In this document: positions 12,731 to 13,735 of the stretch, in pieces
Numbering within the stretch: the first letter of the stretch is position 1
How the letters are laid out: every line of letters starts with the position of its first letter
Translations under genes and position numbers: made by a program
The notes under the pieces: model-generated
What the model saw: only the letters and a program-made list of their open reading frames with translations
Told to the model about the DNA's origin: nothing
Database searches by the model: none
Assembly: GCA_035687895.1 (NCBI GenBank)
Contig: DASRUE010000201.1
Span: 1-13,735 of the forward strand
DNA length: 13,735 nt
Source of the DNA: JAERML01 sp035687895
Lineage (GTDB): Bacteria; Bacteroidota; Ignavibacteria; UBA10030; UBA6906
Direction of reading: 5' to 3'

Positions 12731-13735
12731 CTATTTCAATAGCACGAGTCGCCGCGTTTCCGTGTACCTGCCTGTCCCTGATCCGGCAGGAGCAACCGAG
12801 AGCCTGTAGAAGTAGACACCGCTTGCCAACGCATTCCTGCCATCCGATGCGGTGGACAAAGCAACCTGATGAGTTCCGGCCGATTTTCTGCTGCTGACAA
12901 GCGTTGAGACCTTCTGGCCGAACACGTTAAAGAGATCTAACTCAACGAACCCTTCCGCATACAGGTCATACACGATAGTCGTAGTCGGATTGAACGGGTT
13001 GGGGTAGTTCTGGTGGAGTTGAAAACGGGCAACCGTTGGCGGCCCTTCGATTACCGATACAGTCGTTGAGTCACGGATAATAGCGGTCCAGACGCTGAGC
13101 GCCGTTCCTTCCATCCGCGTCCAGATGGGATAGATCTTGCTGTTCATTGCAGCGATGCCGATATAGTCCCCAAAGAACACGGATGAGATGGGTGTGAAGG
13201 GGGAAGCGCTCACCTGGAAATTCTCAAACGTTGTTCCGCCGTCGGTCGACTTTGCCACGAAGACGTCGGTTGCGTTCGGCACGGATACACTGTTCCGTCT
13301 GTCGTAGAACACGATGTATAGGGTGCCGTTCGACTGGTCGATGGTCATCCACGTAAAGAACTGGTGTCGTGACGTCAGGTCGTTATTCACTCGCGTCGCC
13401 AGACTCCATGTGCTTCCACCATCTGTAGACTTGCTGAGGAATACATCGGTATCGTCGAGGCCGTTGCGCTGGTCCGACCAGTTCACGTAGATTGTCCCGC
13501 GATGAGGAGAATTGCTGATGTCGCAGACGGTGATCGGCAGTCCGTTGCAGCGATAGATACCGGGGATGCCAAAGTCCCACCCTCCCGGTTGCGAGGAAAC
13601 AAAAACATCTGTTCCCCACGTCAAGCCGCCATCGGTGGACTTGTCAAACATAAGCCCTAGTGGTCCCGACCAGCATGTGTAGATATGCCCATTCGGTCCC
13701 ACCGCGGGCACTGCACCTTCAACGGTAGTATCTTC
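12731..13735 (-). CDS. Secreted Asp-box (sialidase-like) protein with T9SS sorting domain, C-terminal part
   Basis: The frame is open to the right edge, so the N-terminus is missing and 334 residues are visible. Three Asp-box repeats, KSTDGGLTW (about 32-40), KSTDGGSTW (102-110) and KSTDGGTTF (162-170), and strand-rich segments such as GTIYVNWSDQRNG and GTLYIVFYDRRNS show a sialidase-type beta-propeller. GDYIGIAA...IYPIWTRM ends the propeller. The last 95 or so residues form a type IX secretion sorting domain: ARFQLHQNYPNPFNPTTTI, a VELDLFNVFGQKVSTLV block, SGVYFYRL and a final ETRRLVLLK. The protein should cross the outer membrane and be released or anchored on the surface. Asp-boxes occur in many non-sialidases, so glycosidase activity cannot be claimed. 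The sorting domain is the best taxonomic marker in the window. Confidence 0.88.
   Translation of the reverse strand, partial: EDTTVEGAVPAVGPNGHIYTCWSGPLGLMFDKSTDGGLTWGTDVFVSSQPGGWDFGIPGIYRCNGLPITVCDISNSPHRGTIYVNWSDQRNGLDDTDVFLSKSTDGGSTWSLATRVNNDLTSRHQFFTWMTIDQSNGTLYIVFYDRRNSVSVPNATDVFVAKSTDGGTTFENFQVSASPFTPISSVFFGDYIGIAAMNSKIYPIWTRMEGTALSVWTAIIRDSTTVSVIEGPPTVARFQLHQNYPNPFNPTTTIVYDLYAEGFVELDLFNVFGQKVSTLVSSRKSAGTHQVALSTASDGRNALASGVYFYRLSVAPAGSGTGRYTETRRLVLLK

Noticed and set aside
1..13735. CRISPR array, tRNA or rRNA gene, insertion sequence, prophage or toxin-antitoxin pair
   Set aside because: No regularly spaced direct repeats, transposase or integrase motifs, or RNA-gene hallmarks were seen on reading both strands. 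A dedicated search (for example tRNAscan) was not possible here.

Overview
The window (about 13.7 kb, moderately GC-rich) looks like chromosomal DNA from the Bacteroidota/Chlorobiota side of the tree, most likely an Ignavibacteria- or Kapabacteria-like lineage. The main clue is the last gene. Its C-terminus carries the QNYPNPFNPTT-type type IX secretion sorting domain typical of that group. Two secreted beta-barrel candidates with terminal aromatic residues show a Gram-negative outer membrane. This placement is inferred from motifs and has no phylogenetic test behind it. No tRNA, rRNA, CRISPR array, insertion sequence or phage gene was seen.

Region 1 (1-4787, + strand) is a tightly packed run of eight genes with gaps of only 3-13 bases: the end of PolX DNA polymerase, a two-helix membrane protein, a 2Fe-2S ferredoxin, a DinB/YfiT-fold protein, a thioredoxin-like 2Fe-2S ferredoxin, a 314-residue protein I do not recognise, endonuclease III and a DHA2-type MFS exporter. 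The spacing implies one operon that joins base-excision-repair enzymes with redox proteins. It ends in a perfect 10-bp inverted repeat that overlaps the stop codons of two convergent genes.

Region 2 (4812-6378) holds a small membrane-anchored zinc-ribbon protein on the - strand. Diverging from it is a pair with a one-base gap: an HD-domain phosphohydrolase and a class I SAM methyltransferase.

Region 3 (6383-9340) has a DUF1207-type outer-membrane protein (-), diverging from a MoeB/ThiF-type E1-like adenylyltransferase fused to a rhodanese domain (+). A secreted beta-barrel-like protein follows on the + strand.

Region 4 (9392-13735, - strand) reads, in transcription order: the C-terminal part of a large secreted Asp-box protein with a T9SS sorting domain, a homogentisate 1,2-dioxygenase, a flavin-reductase remnant that keeps both ends but has lost its middle, and an acyl-CoA synthetase. 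The last three look like an aromatic (tyrosine/phenylalanine) catabolism segment.

The observations most worth checking are the repair/redox operon with its unknown protein and the internally deleted flavin reductase. No clearly new defence or mobile system is visible.
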